Positions 1 to 9,062 of a stretch of DNA of 35,163 bases are shown piece after piece. The notes below the pieces were generated by a model that was not told the DNA's origin, did no database searches, and saw only the letters and a list, made by a program, of their open reading frames with translations. This DNA comes from Bacteroidales bacterium (GTDB taxonomy: Bacteria; Bacteroidota; Bacteroidia; Bacteroidales; PUMT01), in assembly GCA_007133565.1 (NCBI GenBank), contig SLMM01000130.1, positions 1-35,163 of the forward strand. The letters are read 5' to 3'. The translations under genes were made by a program, and so were the position numbers. Position 1 is the stretch's first letter. Each line of letters opens with the position of its first letter.

Positions 1-84
1 CAGATCAGGTTTTGTCATTCTGCCTTTTTGTCACCCTTTTGCTGCTCTGTACAATGAGGTTTGCGTGTCATTATTACATATTAC

Positions 85-105
85 TGCCATGACTGGCAAA
101 TGGCA
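85..105. promoter_or_regulatory. Inverted plus direct TGGCA repeat upstream of dnaK
   Basis: TGCCA (85-89) and TGGCA (94-98) form an inverted repeat with a 4-nt spacer, and TGGCA recurs directly at 101-105. The cluster ends 56 nt before the dnaK ATG, so it could be an operator or part of the 5' leader. No CIRCE-type element and no clear TAnnTTTG box are visible in 1-161. That it is regulatory is inference from position and symmetry only. Confidence 0.25.
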
Positions 106-161
106 CAATGATTGAAAGATCTAGTAACCAAAAAAACAGTATAATAAACCGAAATTGAATT

Positions 162-2078
162 ATGGGTAAAATAATTGGAATAGATCTGGGCACGACCAAT
201 AGTTGCGTATCTGTAATGGAGGGTAATGAACCTGTTGTTATTCCCAACAGTGAGGGAAAGAGAACAACCCCCTCAATTGTTGCCTTCGTTGATAATGGTG
301 AGAGAAAAGTTGGTGATCCGGCAAAAAGGCAGGCGATTACAAATCCCGAAAGGACTATTTCATCCATAAAGCGTTTTATGGGTGAAACCTATGATAAGCT
401 TTCAACCGAGATCAATCGTGTGTCGTTCAAAGTTGAAAAGGGAGACAACAATACTCCCCGTTTGGCTATAGGCGACCGCAAATACTCACCGCAGGAAATA
501 TCGGCAATGGTTCTTCAGAAAATGAAGAAAACTGCTGAAGATTATCTCGGGCAGGAGATAACTGAAGCGGTTATAACCGTTCCTGCCTACTTCAGCGATT
601 CCCAGAGGCAGGCTACCAAAGAGGCAGGTGAGATAGCAGGTCTTAAGGTGAAGAGGATAATTAACGAGCCAACAGCTGCTGCTCTGGCTTACGGACTTGA
701 CAAGAAGTCACGCGACCTTAAAATTGCCGTTTATGATCTTGGAGGCGGCACCTTCGATATATCTATCCTTGAACTTGGCGATGGCGTATTCGAGGTTAAG
801 TCAACAAATGGGGATACTCATCTTGGAGGAGATGATTTTGACCAGGTGATAATTGATTGGTTGGCTGAGGAATTTAAGAAAGATGAAGGTATTGATTTGA
901 AAAGGGATCCAATGGCGCTTCAGAGGTTAAAAGAGGCTGCAGAGAAGGCCAAAATTGAACTATCAAGCTCCACCAGTACGGAGATTAATCTGCCTTATAT
1001 TATGCCTGTTGACGGGATTCCCAAGCACATTGTAAAAACCCTTACCAGGGCTCACTTTGAAAAACTTAGTGACAAGCTTATACAGGCCACCATAGAACCC
1101 TGTAAGAAGGCTCTTAAGGATAGCGGCCTTTCTGCATCGGAAGTCGATGAGGTTATCCTGGTGGGAGGCTCAACCCGGATACCGGCTATTCAAAAAGTAG
1201 TTGAGCAGTTCTTCGGTAAAGCTCCTTCAAAAGGGGTTAACCCTGATGAGGTAGTGGCAATAGGGGCTGCCATTCAGGGGGGTGTTCTTACTGGTGAGGT
1301 CAAGGATGTGCTTCTGCTGGATGTAACTCCCTTATCTCTTGGAATTGAGACTATGGGCGGGGTCATGACCAGGCTGATTGAAGCAAATACTACCATACCA
1401 ACCAAGAAGACTGAAACATTTACCACTGCAGCGGATAATCAGCCCTCGGTTGAGATTCATGTTCTTCAGGGTGAACGGCCTGTAGCTTCTGGAAACAAGA
1501 CCATAGGCAGATTCCACCTTGATGGAATTCCCCCTGCACCCAGAGGTGTCCCGCAGATTGAAGTGACTTTTGATATTGATGCAAACGGCATATTGAATGT
1601 GTCGGCAAGGGACAAGGCTACAAACAAGCAGCAGAGCATAAGGATTGAGGCATCGTCTGGTCTTACCGAGGAGGAGATCAAGAGGATGCGTGAGGAAGCA
1701 AAGTCTCATGAGGAAGAGGATAAGAAGATGCGGGAGAAGGCAGACAAGATGAATGCTGCTGACAGCCTTATTTTCCAGACTGAAAAGCAGCTTAAGGAAT
1801 TTGGAGATAAACTTCCTGATGACAAAAAAGGGCCTATTGAAGAGGCCCTTGGTAAACTGAGAGAAGCACACAAAAACCAGGATCTTGAGGCAATTGACAA
1901 GGCTACTGCCGAATTAAACACTGTATGGCAGTCCGCTTCAGAGGAGATGTACAAGGCAAGCCAGGCTCAGTCCGGTCAGCAACAGGGTCAGGAAGGGGCA
2001 CCTGACAGCGATACTACAAAAAAGGATTCCAAGGGTGAAGATGATGTGACAGATGTAGACTTTGAGGAGGTTAAATAG
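162..2078 (+). CDS. dnaK: Molecular chaperone DnaK (Hsp70)
   Basis: This is the ATP-dependent cytosolic Hsp70 chaperone, which binds exposed hydrophobic segments of unfolded proteins and normally works with DnaJ and GrpE. The 638-residue length is typical. The N-terminal ATPase domain (about 1-380) starts with [10 protein letters not shown] and contains the phosphate motif DLGGGTFD; the interdomain linker [13 protein letters not shown] follows, then the substrate-binding domain and helical lid. The C terminus is a Q/G-rich tail ending in acidic DVDFEEVK, as in other bacterial DnaK proteins. The ATG at 162 puts the conserved N terminus ([10 protein letters not shown]) exactly where expected. 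No dnaJ or grpE lies in the window, and a strong hairpin terminator follows, so it appears monocistronic. Identification is certain. Confidence 0.99.
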   Translation: MGKIIGIDLGTTNSCVSVMEGNEPVVIPNSEGKRTTPSIVAFVDNGERKVGDPAKRQAITNPERTISSIKRFMGETYDKLSTEINRVSFKVEKGDNNTPRLAIGDRKYSPQEISAMVLQKMKKTAEDYLGQEITEAVITVPAYFSDSQRQATKEAGEIAGLKVKRIINEPTAAALAYGLDKKSRDLKIAVYDLGGGTFDISILELGDGVFEVKSTNGDTHLGGDDFDQVIIDWLAEEFKKDEGIDLKRDPMALQRLKEAAEKAKIELSSSTSTEINLPYIMPVDGIPKHIVKTLTRAHFEKLSDKLIQATIEPCKKALKDSGLSASEVDEVILVGGSTRIPAIQKVVEQFFGKAPSKGVNPDEVVAIGAAIQGGVLTGEVKDVLLLDVTPLSLGIETMGGVMTRLIEANTTIPTKKTETFTTAADNQPSVEIHVLQGERPVASGNKTIGRFHLDGIPPAPRGVPQIEVTFDIDANGILNVSARDKATNKQQSIRIEASSGLTEEEIKRMREEAKSHEEEDKKMREKADKMNAADSLIFQTEKQLKEFGDKLPDDKKGPIEEALGKLREAHKNQDLEAIDKATAELNTVWQSASEEMYKASQAQSGQQQGQEGAPDSDTTKKDSKGEDDVTDVDFEEVK

Positions 2079-2095
2079 CATCCGGTCATGATGAT

Positions 2096-2125
2096 AAAAG
2101 GGCTGCCCGTACAGGCAGCCTTTTT
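2096..2125 (+). terminator. Rho-independent terminator of dnaK
   Basis: GGCTGCC (2101-2107) pairs perfectly with GGCAGCC (2114-2120) across a 6-nt loop. The stem extends through a G-U pair and A-T pairs between the A run before it and the T run (2121-2125) after it. It lies about 20 nt past the dnaK stop codon. Confidence 0.85.
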
Positions 2126-2250
2126 ATGTAGCACATACGAGCCAGGGTAATTATATTGCAGGGCTGTCGCAAAGAAAATAATAAGTAGCTTACTGTTTCG
2201 TTAATTGAAAAGGTTTACCGGGACAATTTGCCCCTGATATAAAATAATAT

Positions 2251-3069
2251 ATGTCTGGAATGATATTTTTCAAGTTACCGGCACTCTCAGTCTTTTTTGC
2301 CTTCCTTCTATTACCGATAGCTGCGCAGGAAGACAGCACAAAAAACTTTACTGATGAAAACGGCCATCGCCAGGGTTACTGGGAGCAGAGATACCCGAAC
2401 GGGAATCTCCGTTACAGCGGCCAGTTCAGGAATGACCGGCCTGTAGGCGAGTTTACCAGGTATTTTTCCTCCGGTAACAAGATGGCCTTTATGGTTTTCT
2501 GTGACCAGGGAATAAGAGCTGATACAAAATTATATTACGAGAATGGGAAGATTGCGGCAAAAGGCATCTATCTGGACGAAAAGAAAGACAGCGTTTGGAG
2601 GTATTACTCATTCTATGATCAGCATCTTACATCGACCGAGACTTACGATGCCGGCGTAAGGGATGGTATATCAGCCGTGTATTACCCTAACGGGAATTAT
2701 GCAGAAGTTTTTACATACCGGAATGATCAAAGACACGGTTGGTGGAAGCAATATTATGCTGACGGATCAGTCAAGGTCATGTCAGAATTTTCTGACGACA
2801 TGCGTCATGGCGATTTCGTATATTACTCCCCTGGGGGACGAAAAGAGATAGAAGGCAGGTACTACAGGAACAGGATGCACGGTGAATGGTTTTTTTTTAA
2901 TGAAAGAGGGGAGGTTATATCACAAATCAAATACACAGATGGTGTGGCCGAGAATGAGGATGAACTTATAGAGAAGCAGCAGGAAGAATTCAGGATTATT
3001 GAAAAGATGAGAGGAAAGATACCGGAGCCCGACGAATCAGAACTGTTTCTTCCCGGGGGGCGTCGATAA
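2251..3069 (+). CDS. Secreted MORN-repeat (YwqK-like) protein
   Basis: This 272-residue protein is an exported array of MORN-type repeats of the kind often auto-annotated in Bacteroidota as 'toxin-antitoxin system YwqK family antitoxin', a name that gives no reliable function. A signal peptide is visible (hydrophobic run LPALSVFFAFLLLPIAAQ, cleavage probably near residue 25). Repeats then follow at roughly 22-25 residue spacing, including GYWEQRYPNGNLRYSGQF, KLYYENGKIAAKG, AVYYPNGNYAEV, KQYYADGSVKVMSEF and EWFFFNERGEV. The C terminus is charged (EKQQEEFRIIEKMRGK) and probably helical. Residue 1 or the internal Met4 (2260) could be the start. Its partner and role are unknown; MORN arrays in other proteins act as membrane- or protein-binding beta-sheets. 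It lies after the dnaK terminator and 30 nt before a small winged-helix gene. Confidence 0.8.
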   Translation: MSGMIFFKLPALSVFFAFLLLPIAAQEDSTKNFTDENGHRQGYWEQRYPNGNLRYSGQFRNDRPVGEFTRYFSSGNKMAFMVFCDQGIRADTKLYYENGKIAAKGIYLDEKKDSVWRYYSFYDQHLTSTETYDAGVRDGISAVYYPNGNYAEVFTYRNDQRHGWWKQYYADGSVKVMSEFSDDMRHGDFVYYSPGGRKEIEGRYYRNRMHGEWFFFNERGEVISQIKYTDGVAENEDELIEKQQEEFRIIEKMRGKIPEPDESELFLPGGRR

Positions 3070-3099
3070 TAGAATAATTAACCATCAATAACAAAAGCT

Positions 3100-3276
3100 A
3101 TGGAACATGCTGATCTGATACTCAAAATACTTAAAGAGAACGGTGCAATGCGACCCGGTGAAATAGCCGAAAAAGCCGGATTGGACAAGAAGGATGTAGA
3201 CAAGGTCATTAAGAGCCTTAAGTCAGATGAGAAAATATTTTCGCCGAAAAGGTGCTTTTACGATGTAAGGGGCTGA
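3100..3276 (+). CDS. Small winged-helix DNA-binding protein (58 aa)
   Basis: A 58-residue protein begins MEHADLILKILKENGAM and continues RPGEIAEKAGLDKKDVDKVIK, which reads as helix, then helix-turn-helix. A short beta-wing follows (EKIFSPKRCFYDV). The pattern fits a minimal winged-helix domain of MarR/ArsR type, where GEIAEKAGLDKKDVDKVIKSL would supply the turn and the recognition helix. Single-domain proteins like this, with a conserved PKRC(F/Y)Y ending, occur in Bacteroidota as far as I recall. Composition and the clean domain boundary support a real gene despite the length. It starts 30 nt after the MORN gene and converges on the DEAD-box helicase gene. The target is unknown; DNA binding is inferred from the fold. 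Confidence 0.75.
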   Translation: MEHADLILKILKENGAMRPGEIAEKAGLDKKDVDKVIKSLKSDEKIFSPKRCFYDVRG

Positions 3277-3299
3277 AAACTCCGGGTCTTTTCCCAGGG

Positions 3300-4520
3300 T
3301 TATCTCTTTTTAGCAGGGTTTTTACCTTTCTTCTTTTTCTTCTTACCGGGCCTGAAGGCGGGCCTTTCGGTATATTCGGGGCCTTTCCCGATATGAGAGG
3401 GTAGAGGCAGTTTGTGGATTTCGTTTCCGATAAGACGTTCGATGCTCCTGAAGCTTCTTACCTCTTTCTGGTTTATGAATGTCAGTGCCACACCTGTCTG
3501 TTTGGCTCTTGCAGTGCGTCCAACCCTGTGAACATAATCTTCTGCATCTGCCGGAACGTCATAGTTTATTACAATATCGATACTGTCGATATCAATACCT
3601 CTTGAGACAATGTCGGTGGCTACCAGTATTTGAAATTTTCTGTTTTTAAAGTCATTAAGAACAGCTACCCGTTCACTTTGGGCAAGGTCTGAGTGAATAG
3701 CGCCGCAGGTGAAACCGTCATCTTTGAGTTGCCTGTAGAGGGCCTTGACATTTTTTTTCGTTGCGGAGAAGACCAATATGCTCTTAAGATCGGGCTTGTC
3801 ATGCAGCAGGTCCATTATCAGGGCCTGTTTTTGTTCGTCATAGACGAGGTATGCTCCCTGTAAAACTCCTTCGGCAGGTTTAGCTAAGGAGATTGTAATT
3901 TCTGCCGGATCAGAAAGTATCTTTTTTGCGAGCAGTCTGATCTTGGGTGGCATTGTGGCTGAAAACATAAGGGTCTGTCTTTCTATGGGGAGAGTCTTTA
4001 TGATTTTTATTATATCATCATAAAAGCCCATATCCAGCATCCTGTCAGCCTCGTCAAGAACCAGGGTGTCAAGGTTTTCGGCCCTGAGGTACTCCAGGCT
4101 TATCAGAGAAATCAATCTTCCGGGTGTGGCGATTATCATATTAACACCGGCTGCAATGGCCGATTTCTGCTGTTCCCATGTGTCTCCGTCCCCTCCTCCG
4201 TAAACAGCTACTGAACTGACCGGGATAAAGTAAGAGAAGCCCTGGAGGTGCTGGTCTATTTGCATGGCCAACTCTCTTGTAGGAACTATCACCAGTAGCT
4301 TGGTGCCTTCAAAATCATTATTCTTAACAATCTTCTGAAGTACCGGAAGGAGAAAGGCAGCAGTTTTTCCGGTACCTGTCTGGGCACATGCTATAAGATC
4401 TTTTCCCTGCATGATCAAAGGTATTGCCTCTGACTGGACCGGTGTAGGCTTTTGAAAGCCCATTGCATCAATGCTTTCCTGTATCAACGGATGAAATTCG
4501 AAATCTTTGAAGCTGTGCAT
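3300..4520 (-). CDS. DEAD-box ATP-dependent RNA helicase (RhlE-like)
   Basis: This 406-residue RNA helicase unwinds or remodels RNA duplexes using ATP, probably in ribosome assembly or RNA turnover. All core motifs are present: the Q motif (GFQKPTPVQSEAIP), Walker A AQTGTGKT (46-53), PTRELA, TPGRL, the Walker B DEAD box VLDEADRMLD (about 154-163), SAT (187-189), and in the second RecA lobe VATDIVSRGID and HRVGRTAR. The short lysine-rich tail (GKKKKKKGKNPAKKR) is an RNA-binding extension typical of RhlE-class proteins. Its start is 37 nt downstream of the dnaB stop, so the two may be cotranscribed. The exact RhlE/DbpA/SrmB subclass cannot be settled by eye, but RhlE fits best. Confidence 0.95.
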   Translation of the reverse strand: MHSFKDFEFHPLIQESIDAMGFQKPTPVQSEAIPLIMQGKDLIACAQTGTGKTAAFLLPVLQKIVKNNDFEGTKLLVIVPTRELAMQIDQHLQGFSYFIPVSSVAVYGGGDGDTWEQQKSAIAAGVNMIIATPGRLISLISLEYLRAENLDTLVLDEADRMLDMGFYDDIIKIIKTLPIERQTLMFSATMPPKIRLLAKKILSDPAEITISLAKPAEGVLQGAYLVYDEQKQALIMDLLHDKPDLKSILVFSATKKNVKALYRQLKDDGFTCGAIHSDLAQSERVAVLNDFKNRKFQILVATDIVSRGIDIDSIDIVINYDVPADAEDYVHRVGRTARAKQTGVALTFINQKEVRSFRSIERLIGNEIHKLPLPSHIGKGPEYTERPAFRPGKKKKKKGKNPAKKR

Positions 4521-4557
4521 ATCATGTATGTGCTGAATTCCGGTAGTTTGCAGTTAT

Positions 4558-6069
4558 TTAGAAGGGTGGCTGCTCATTATTAAAGTCAATGTTGCCTTTA
4601 TTGTCGAAACCTTTTGAGAACTCGTTATCTTCGTTCATTTTGGATCCCAGTGTTATGGACATGTCATCTCCTATTGGTTGAAGTTCATCATCAAGCTCTG
4701 TGAAACTGGCAGATTCTGAATGGAATTTCAGCTTGACATCGCCAATAGGCCCGTTTCGATGCTTGGCTATAATTATTTCGGCAATACCTATGTTGGAATT
4801 TCCGTCATCGTCTTCAAGGAACCCGTAATATTCAGGCCTGTGGATGAAAAGGACCATGTCTGCATCCTGTTCAATTGCACCAGATTCCCTGAGGTCGGAG
4901 AGCTGCGGGCGCTTTGTCCCGCCCCTGGTTTCAACGGCCCTGTTTAACTGTGAAAGTGCAATTACCGGAACATCCAGCTCTTTGGAAATTGCTTTTAGTG
5001 AGCGGGATATGGTTGAGACCTCCTGTTCACGATTATACCTGGTTTCTGATGTTCCGGTCATAAGCTGCAGGTAGTCTATAATTATCAGCTCAATGTTGTG
5101 CTGCCGCTTAAGCCTCCGGCACTTTGCCCTTAGCTCATATATTGAAATGGCAGGTGTATCGTCGATAAAGATGGGGGCATCGACAAGGTTCTTGATCTTT
5201 ACCTCAAGCTGCTCCCATTCATAATCATGTAGTTTCCCGTTCCTTATCCTGTCTGACGGGAGCTTGGTTTCGCTTACAATAAGCCTGTTGACCAGCTGGA
5301 GAGATGCCATCTCCAGGGAGAAAACCGCAACTGGCCTTTTATGCTCAACTGCTATGTTTCTTGTCATTGAGAGAACAAAGGCTGTCTTTCCCATCGAGGG
5401 CCTTGCAGCTACAATAACCAGATCGGATTTCTGCCATCCTGATGTTATGCGGTCGATCTTTGTAAACCCACTCGGTACACCACTCAGGTTGTCCTCCCTT
5501 TTACTGGACTCTTCAATCTGGTTAATTGCTTCTTTAATAAGCACATTGATCTTGAGCGTCTCTTTTTTTATGTTTCCTTCAGCAATGTTAAACAGTTCTG
5601 TCTCAGAATAGTCGAGAAGGTCTTCAACATCGCTGCTCTCATCATAAGACCTGTTCTGTATCTCTGAAGATATCCTGATAAGTTCACGCTGAATGAACTT
5701 CTGGGCAATAATCCGGGCATGGTACTCAATATGAGCTGCCGAAGAAACGCGGCTTGTCAGCTGTGTAATATAGAATGCTCCTCCTACCGCTTCAAGCTGC
5801 TTCAGTTTTTTAAGTTCTTCGGTAACGGTCAGGATGTCTATAGGCTTTTCTTCAAGCGAAAGCTTTATAATTGCAGAGTAGATCTTCTGGTGAGCCTCCT
5901 TGTAAAAGCTTTCCGGCTTAAGGAGGTCGAGCACTGCAATAAGAGCATCCTTTTCAAGCATTATTGCTCCAAGCACTGTCTCTTCCAGTTCGATCGCCTG
6001 GGGAGGTACCTTCCCGTAATCGTGGACTGGCTGTAATCTTGCAAGACTGCTTTTGACAGGTTTTTCCAT
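4558..6069 (-). CDS. dnaB: Replicative DNA helicase DnaB
   Basis: DnaB is the hexameric helicase that unwinds the replication fork and recruits primase. The N-terminal helical domain starts at PPQAIELEETVLGAIML. The RecA-type C-terminal domain has Walker A ARPSMGKT (about residues 222-229), Walker B IIIDYLQLM, LSQLNR, and the arginine-finger region KHRNGPIGDVKLKF. From the ATG at 6069 the protein is 503 aa, the normal family length. The frame stays open 39 codons further upstream, but that stretch (rich in F, K and C) does not resemble DnaB and lies upstream of a good promoter box at 6097-6104, so I reject it. The gene is divergent from ispE and may be cotranscribed with the downstream DEAD-box helicase gene. 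Confidence 0.97.
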   Translation of the reverse strand: MEKPVKSSLARLQPVHDYGKVPPQAIELEETVLGAIMLEKDALIAVLDLLKPESFYKEAHQKIYSAIIKLSLEEKPIDILTVTEELKKLKQLEAVGGAFYITQLTSRVSSAAHIEYHARIIAQKFIQRELIRISSEIQNRSYDESSDVEDLLDYSETELFNIAEGNIKKETLKINVLIKEAINQIEESSKREDNLSGVPSGFTKIDRITSGWQKSDLVIVAARPSMGKTAFVLSMTRNIAVEHKRPVAVFSLEMASLQLVNRLIVSETKLPSDRIRNGKLHDYEWEQLEVKIKNLVDAPIFIDDTPAISIYELRAKCRRLKRQHNIELIIIDYLQLMTGTSETRYNREQEVSTISRSLKAISKELDVPVIALSQLNRAVETRGGTKRPQLSDLRESGAIEQDADMVLFIHRPEYYGFLEDDDGNSNIGIAEIIIAKHRNGPIGDVKLKFHSESASFTELDDELQPIGDDMSITLGSKMNEDNEFSKGFDNKGNIDFNNEQPPF

Positions 6070-6096
6070 TATATTTGTCTTTCTTCCGGCAAGGCA

Positions 6097-6104
6097 CAAA
6101 GGTA
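6097..6104 (-). promoter_or_regulatory. Bacteroidota-type -7 box for dnaB
   Basis: On the minus strand this reads TACCTTTG, an exact match to the Bacteroidota TAnnTTTG box. It lies 27 nt before the ATG chosen for dnaB. A weak -33 element (TCTG) is found 21 nt further upstream. It also supports the shorter DnaB start, because the 542-residue alternative would place this box inside the coding region. Confidence 0.55.
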
Positions 6105-6198
6105 AGAAATAACATTTGCCATATACAGAAGAACAAATTTTCTTTTTAAACAAACGGATGTTGAAAAAAACATTGTATTTGTTCAAAACATACCATAA

Positions 6199-7026
6199 AT
6201 GATCTGTTTTTCAAATGCCAAGATAAATGTCGGGTTACACATAACAGGTAAGAGGGCGGATGGTTATCATAACATAGAGACTATGTTTTACCCGGTAGGC
6301 CTGTCCGATATAATTGAGGTATTGCCATTAGACCCTGAAGGTCAGGATACATTTCTCAGCACCGGTAACGCTATCGATGCTGATCCTGATGATAATCTCT
6401 GCTTGCGTGCATTACGGGTACTGCAGTCTGGTGTTGCAACCGGCAGGGTTCGAATTCACCTTCATAAGATAATACCCCAGGGTGCGGGACTTGGCGGCGG
6501 GTCATCAAACGCTGCCTTTGTAATCAAAGGGGTCAATGAACTGTTCAAATCTGGCATGCAGGAGAGTGAAATGGCCTTATTGGCGGCACGAATAGGCAGT
6601 GACTGCCCTTTCTTCATATATAACAGTCCGATGTTTGCAAAAGGTCGTGGCGATATCCTTGAGCATGCGGGTATTGACCTTTCCGGTTACCGGATATTGA
6701 TAGTATTCCCCGGGTTTGGGGTCAATACAGCCCGGGCATACAGCAAAATCAAGGTGAGGCAGGGGAGAAGCCCGCTCCGGGAGGTTATCGGACCGGATCC
6801 TTCCAATTGGAGGGGAAGTGTAGTAAATGATTTTGAAGAGCCTGTTATTCAGGAGTATCCTGTTATTGGCGACATCAAGAGAAAGCTTGATGCTGCAGGT
6901 GCGCTTTATGCATCGATGACTGGCAGCGGGTCAGCAATTTATGGTATTTTTGCCGGGAACACCGATACTGCCGGAGTGAAGGAGATGTTTAACGACATGT
7001 TTGTGTGGAGCGGTGTACTTGGATAA
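6199..7026 (+). CDS. ispE: 4-diphosphocytidyl-2-C-methyl-D-erythritol kinase
   Basis: IspE phosphorylates the 2-hydroxyl of CDP-methylerythritol with ATP, the fourth step of the MEP route to isoprenoids, so this organism makes isoprenoids by the non-mevalonate pathway. The 275-residue length is standard. The N terminus MICFSNAKINVGLHI carries the conserved lysine at residue 8. The GHMP-kinase glycine-rich loop PQGAGLGGGSSNAA is at 93-106, the catalytic Asp lies in GSDCPFFI (about D135), and the C-terminal motif MTGSGSAIYGIF is intact. The gene is divergent from dnaB and converges on the biotin carrier gene, leaving 28 nt between stop codons and no clear terminator. The other MEP genes are not in the window. 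Confidence 0.96.
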   Translation: MICFSNAKINVGLHITGKRADGYHNIETMFYPVGLSDIIEVLPLDPEGQDTFLSTGNAIDADPDDNLCLRALRVLQSGVATGRVRIHLHKIIPQGAGLGGGSSNAAFVIKGVNELFKSGMQESEMALLAARIGSDCPFFIYNSPMFAKGRGDILEHAGIDLSGYRILIVFPGFGVNTARAYSKIKVRQGRSPLREVIGPDPSNWRGSVVNDFEEPVIQEYPVIGDIKRKLDAAGALYASMTGSGSAIYGIFAGNTDTAGVKEMFNDMFVWSGVLG

Positions 7027-7054
7027 ATTAATCCACTGTAGCACCCCGGACCAG

Positions 7055-7414
7055 TCAGGAGGTATTGGCGGACTGGCCAAAGCCCAGTTCAACCATAAGC
7101 TTACCTTTGGGAACTTTGGTTCCTCCCTGAACATTCAGGGATTTCACAATTCCTTCAACCGGACTTTTGATGAGGTTCTGCATCTTCATTGCCTCAAGAA
7201 TAAGAAGGTTATCTCCTTTTCTTACACACTGGCCCTCTTTTACGAAAACCTTCAGGATCGTACCCGGAATAAATGAATAGACCTTATTCTTTTCATGTTT
7301 TGACCAGGGGCCTCTTTTTTGATATTTCTTGTGAAGCGTAGTACGGTATTTTGTGCCGTCAATGCAGAGTGAGCGGCATCTTATTTTTTTCCCTTCGCAA
7401 TCAGTACTTTTCAT
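7055..7414 (-). CDS. Biotin carboxyl carrier protein (acyl-CoA carboxylase/decarboxylase)
   Basis: A 119-residue biotinyl-domain protein. The C-terminal half (about 45-112) is the biotinyl/lipoyl fold, with SFIPGTILKVFVKEGQCVRKGDNLLILEAMKMQ split around the canonical EAMKM motif; Lys77 is the residue expected to carry biotin. The N-terminal 44 residues are short, basic and cysteine-containing rather than the long Pro/Ala-rich linker of classical AccB. The carboxyltransferase gene lies 103 nt upstream on the same strand, so this is probably its swinging arm. Together they could belong to a propionyl/acetyl-CoA carboxylase or to a methylmalonyl-CoA decarboxylase. Biotin attachment is confident; the enzyme complex is inferred. 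Confidence 0.9.
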   Translation of the reverse strand: MKSTDCEGKKIRCRSLCIDGTKYRTTLHKKYQKRGPWSKHEKNKVYSFIPGTILKVFVKEGQCVRKGDNLLILEAMKMQNLIKSPVEGIVKSLNVQGGTKVPKGKLMVELGFGQSANTS

Positions 7415-7517
7415 TTCGTAACTTGTTAAGGATATAGTATTCCAGGTTAAAAGCTATAAAGGTAACCGCACAGGTTATTCAATGTTGTGCATTAAGGCCT
7501 GAAATGTTTCCTGTTTG

Positions 7518-9062
7518 TCAGAACGGAGGAATCCCATGCTTTTTATTTGGAAGAAAAACAGACTTGTTACCTGATACTTCAATGGCATGCAAAAGTAACT
7601 TTCTGGTCTCTTCCGGCTCAATTACCGAGTCTACGTAACCTCTTGCGGCAGCCACATAGGGATTGGCAAACTTCTCCTTGTATTCCTTGACCTTCTGTTT
7701 TCTTGTTTTATCAGGATCTTTTGATTCCATGATCTCCCTCCTGAAGATTATATTTGCTGCACCTTCGGGTCCCATAACGGCAATCTCGGCAGTAGGCCAG
7801 GCAAATACGAAATCGGCTCGTAGATGCCTGGAGCTCATAGCGATATAACCCCCTCCGTATGCTTTCCTGAGTATAACTGTCATTTTGGCAACGGTGGCCT
7901 CACTGTAGGCATAAAGTACCTTGGCTCCATGCCGGATGACACCTGCATGCTCCTGATCAATTCCGGGAAGGTAACCGGGCAGGTCGACCAGTGTGATTAT
8001 GGGAATATTGAAGGCATTGCAGAAACGTATGAACCTTGCTGCTTTATCAGACGAATCAACGTCAAGGACACCTGCCAGTACCAATGGCTGGTTGGCTACA
8101 AAACCGATAGTCTCTCCGTTCATCCTTCCAAAGCCTATTACCATGTTTGAAGCCCACAACTCCTGTATTTCGAAAAAATCAGAATCATCGGCTATCGCCT
8201 TTATCACATCCCTGACATCATAGGGTTGCCGGGGATCGCCGGGTACAATGTCTGAGATCTTGTATTCCGGCTTAGGTTCGCGCGGTTCAAACCTGGTGGC
8301 TTTTTTCATGTTATTCCAGGGAATGAAGGAGATAAGCTTCTTGATCTGGTCAAAACAATCTGCTTCGCTTTTTGCAAAGAAATGGGCATTTCCGGTGATT
8401 TCACTGTGAACGCGCGCGCCGCCGAGATCTTCCATTGAGATCTCTTCTCCAAGTACGGTTCTAATGACTTCCGGGCCGGTGATAAACATTTTCGAGATTT
8501 TGTCTACTACGAAGACAAAATCTGTAAGTGCCGGTGAATAGACCGCACCGCCAGCACAGGGCCCCAGGATTACAGATATCTGTGGTATTACTCCGGAAGA
8601 CAAGGTGTTCCTGAAAAATATTTCGCCGTACCCGGCCAGTGAGTTCACACCTTCCTGGATCCGTGCCCCACCGGAGTCATTGATCCCTATCAGGGGGACC
8701 TTCATCTTGAGGGCGTGGTCCATTATTTTTGTTATTTTCCGTGCATGCATCATACCCAGCGATCCTCCCGCTACTGTAAAGTCCTGGGCAAACAGGCAAA
8801 CCGGAGCACCATATATCGTTCCTGTACCAATTATTACCCCGTCGCCATGCAGCACCTTTTTATCCATGTCAAAATCTTTAGCTTCGTGCTCAACAAAAAG
8901 ATCATATTCATGGAATGAGTCCGGATCGCACAGAGAAATTATCCGTTCACGGGCAGTCATTTTACCCATTGCGGCCTGTTTCTCAATAGCCTTGTCACCT
9001 CCGCCTTTCAGTACCTCTTCCCGCTTCTTGTGCAATTCAAGGATTTTTCTTTTTAATCCCAT
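7518..9062 (-). CDS. Acyl-CoA carboxyltransferase subunit (PccB/MmdA family)
   Basis: This 514-residue crotonase-fold carboxyltransferase moves CO2 between biotin and an acyl-CoA, most likely propionyl/methylmalonyl-CoA. The N half has the acyl-CoA site SGGARIQEGVNSLAGYGEIF and GPCAGGAVYSPALTDF. The C half has the biotin-side motifs PGYLPGIDQEHAGVIRHGAK, AYGGGYIAMSSRHLRAD and MGPEGAANIIFRR. Length and architecture match PccB, and equally MmdA, the alpha subunit of sodium-pumping methylmalonyl-CoA decarboxylase. The only partner nearby is the biotin carrier protein downstream; no biotin carboxylase and no OadB-type membrane subunit lies in the window. The direction, carboxylation or decarboxylation, cannot be decided here. 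The ATG at 9062 gives the usual MGLKRKILELHKKREEVL start with its charged first helix. Confidence 0.93.
   Translation of the reverse strand: MGLKRKILELHKKREEVLKGGGDKAIEKQAAMGKMTARERIISLCDPDSFHEYDLFVEHEAKDFDMDKKVLHGDGVIIGTGTIYGAPVCLFAQDFTVAGGSLGMMHARKITKIMDHALKMKVPLIGINDSGGARIQEGVNSLAGYGEIFFRNTLSSGVIPQISVILGPCAGGAVYSPALTDFVFVVDKISKMFITGPEVIRTVLGEEISMEDLGGARVHSEITGNAHFFAKSEADCFDQIKKLISFIPWNNMKKATRFEPREPKPEYKISDIVPGDPRQPYDVRDVIKAIADDSDFFEIQELWASNMVIGFGRMNGETIGFVANQPLVLAGVLDVDSSDKAARFIRFCNAFNIPIITLVDLPGYLPGIDQEHAGVIRHGAKVLYAYSEATVAKMTVILRKAYGGGYIAMSSRHLRADFVFAWPTAEIAVMGPEGAANIIFRREIMESKDPDKTRKQKVKEYKEKFANPYVAAARGYVDSVIEPEETRKLLLHAIEVSGNKSVFLPNKKHGIPPF

Noticed and set aside
101-115. TGGCAC-N5-TTGA resembling a sigma-54 -24/-12 promoter before dnaK
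   Set aside because: The -12 element lacks the essential GC (it reads GA), and dnaK is not expected to be under sigma-54; one mismatch in a key position makes chance likely.
1332-1871. Long antisense frame inside dnaK
   Set aside because: It mirrors the codon pattern of dnaK on the other strand, is cysteine- and leucine-rich without domain sense, and has no independent signals.
6070-6186. 39-codon N-terminal extension of DnaB
   Set aside because: The extension has no DnaB similarity and would contain the TACCTTTG promoter box; the ATG at 6069 gives a normal-length DnaB.
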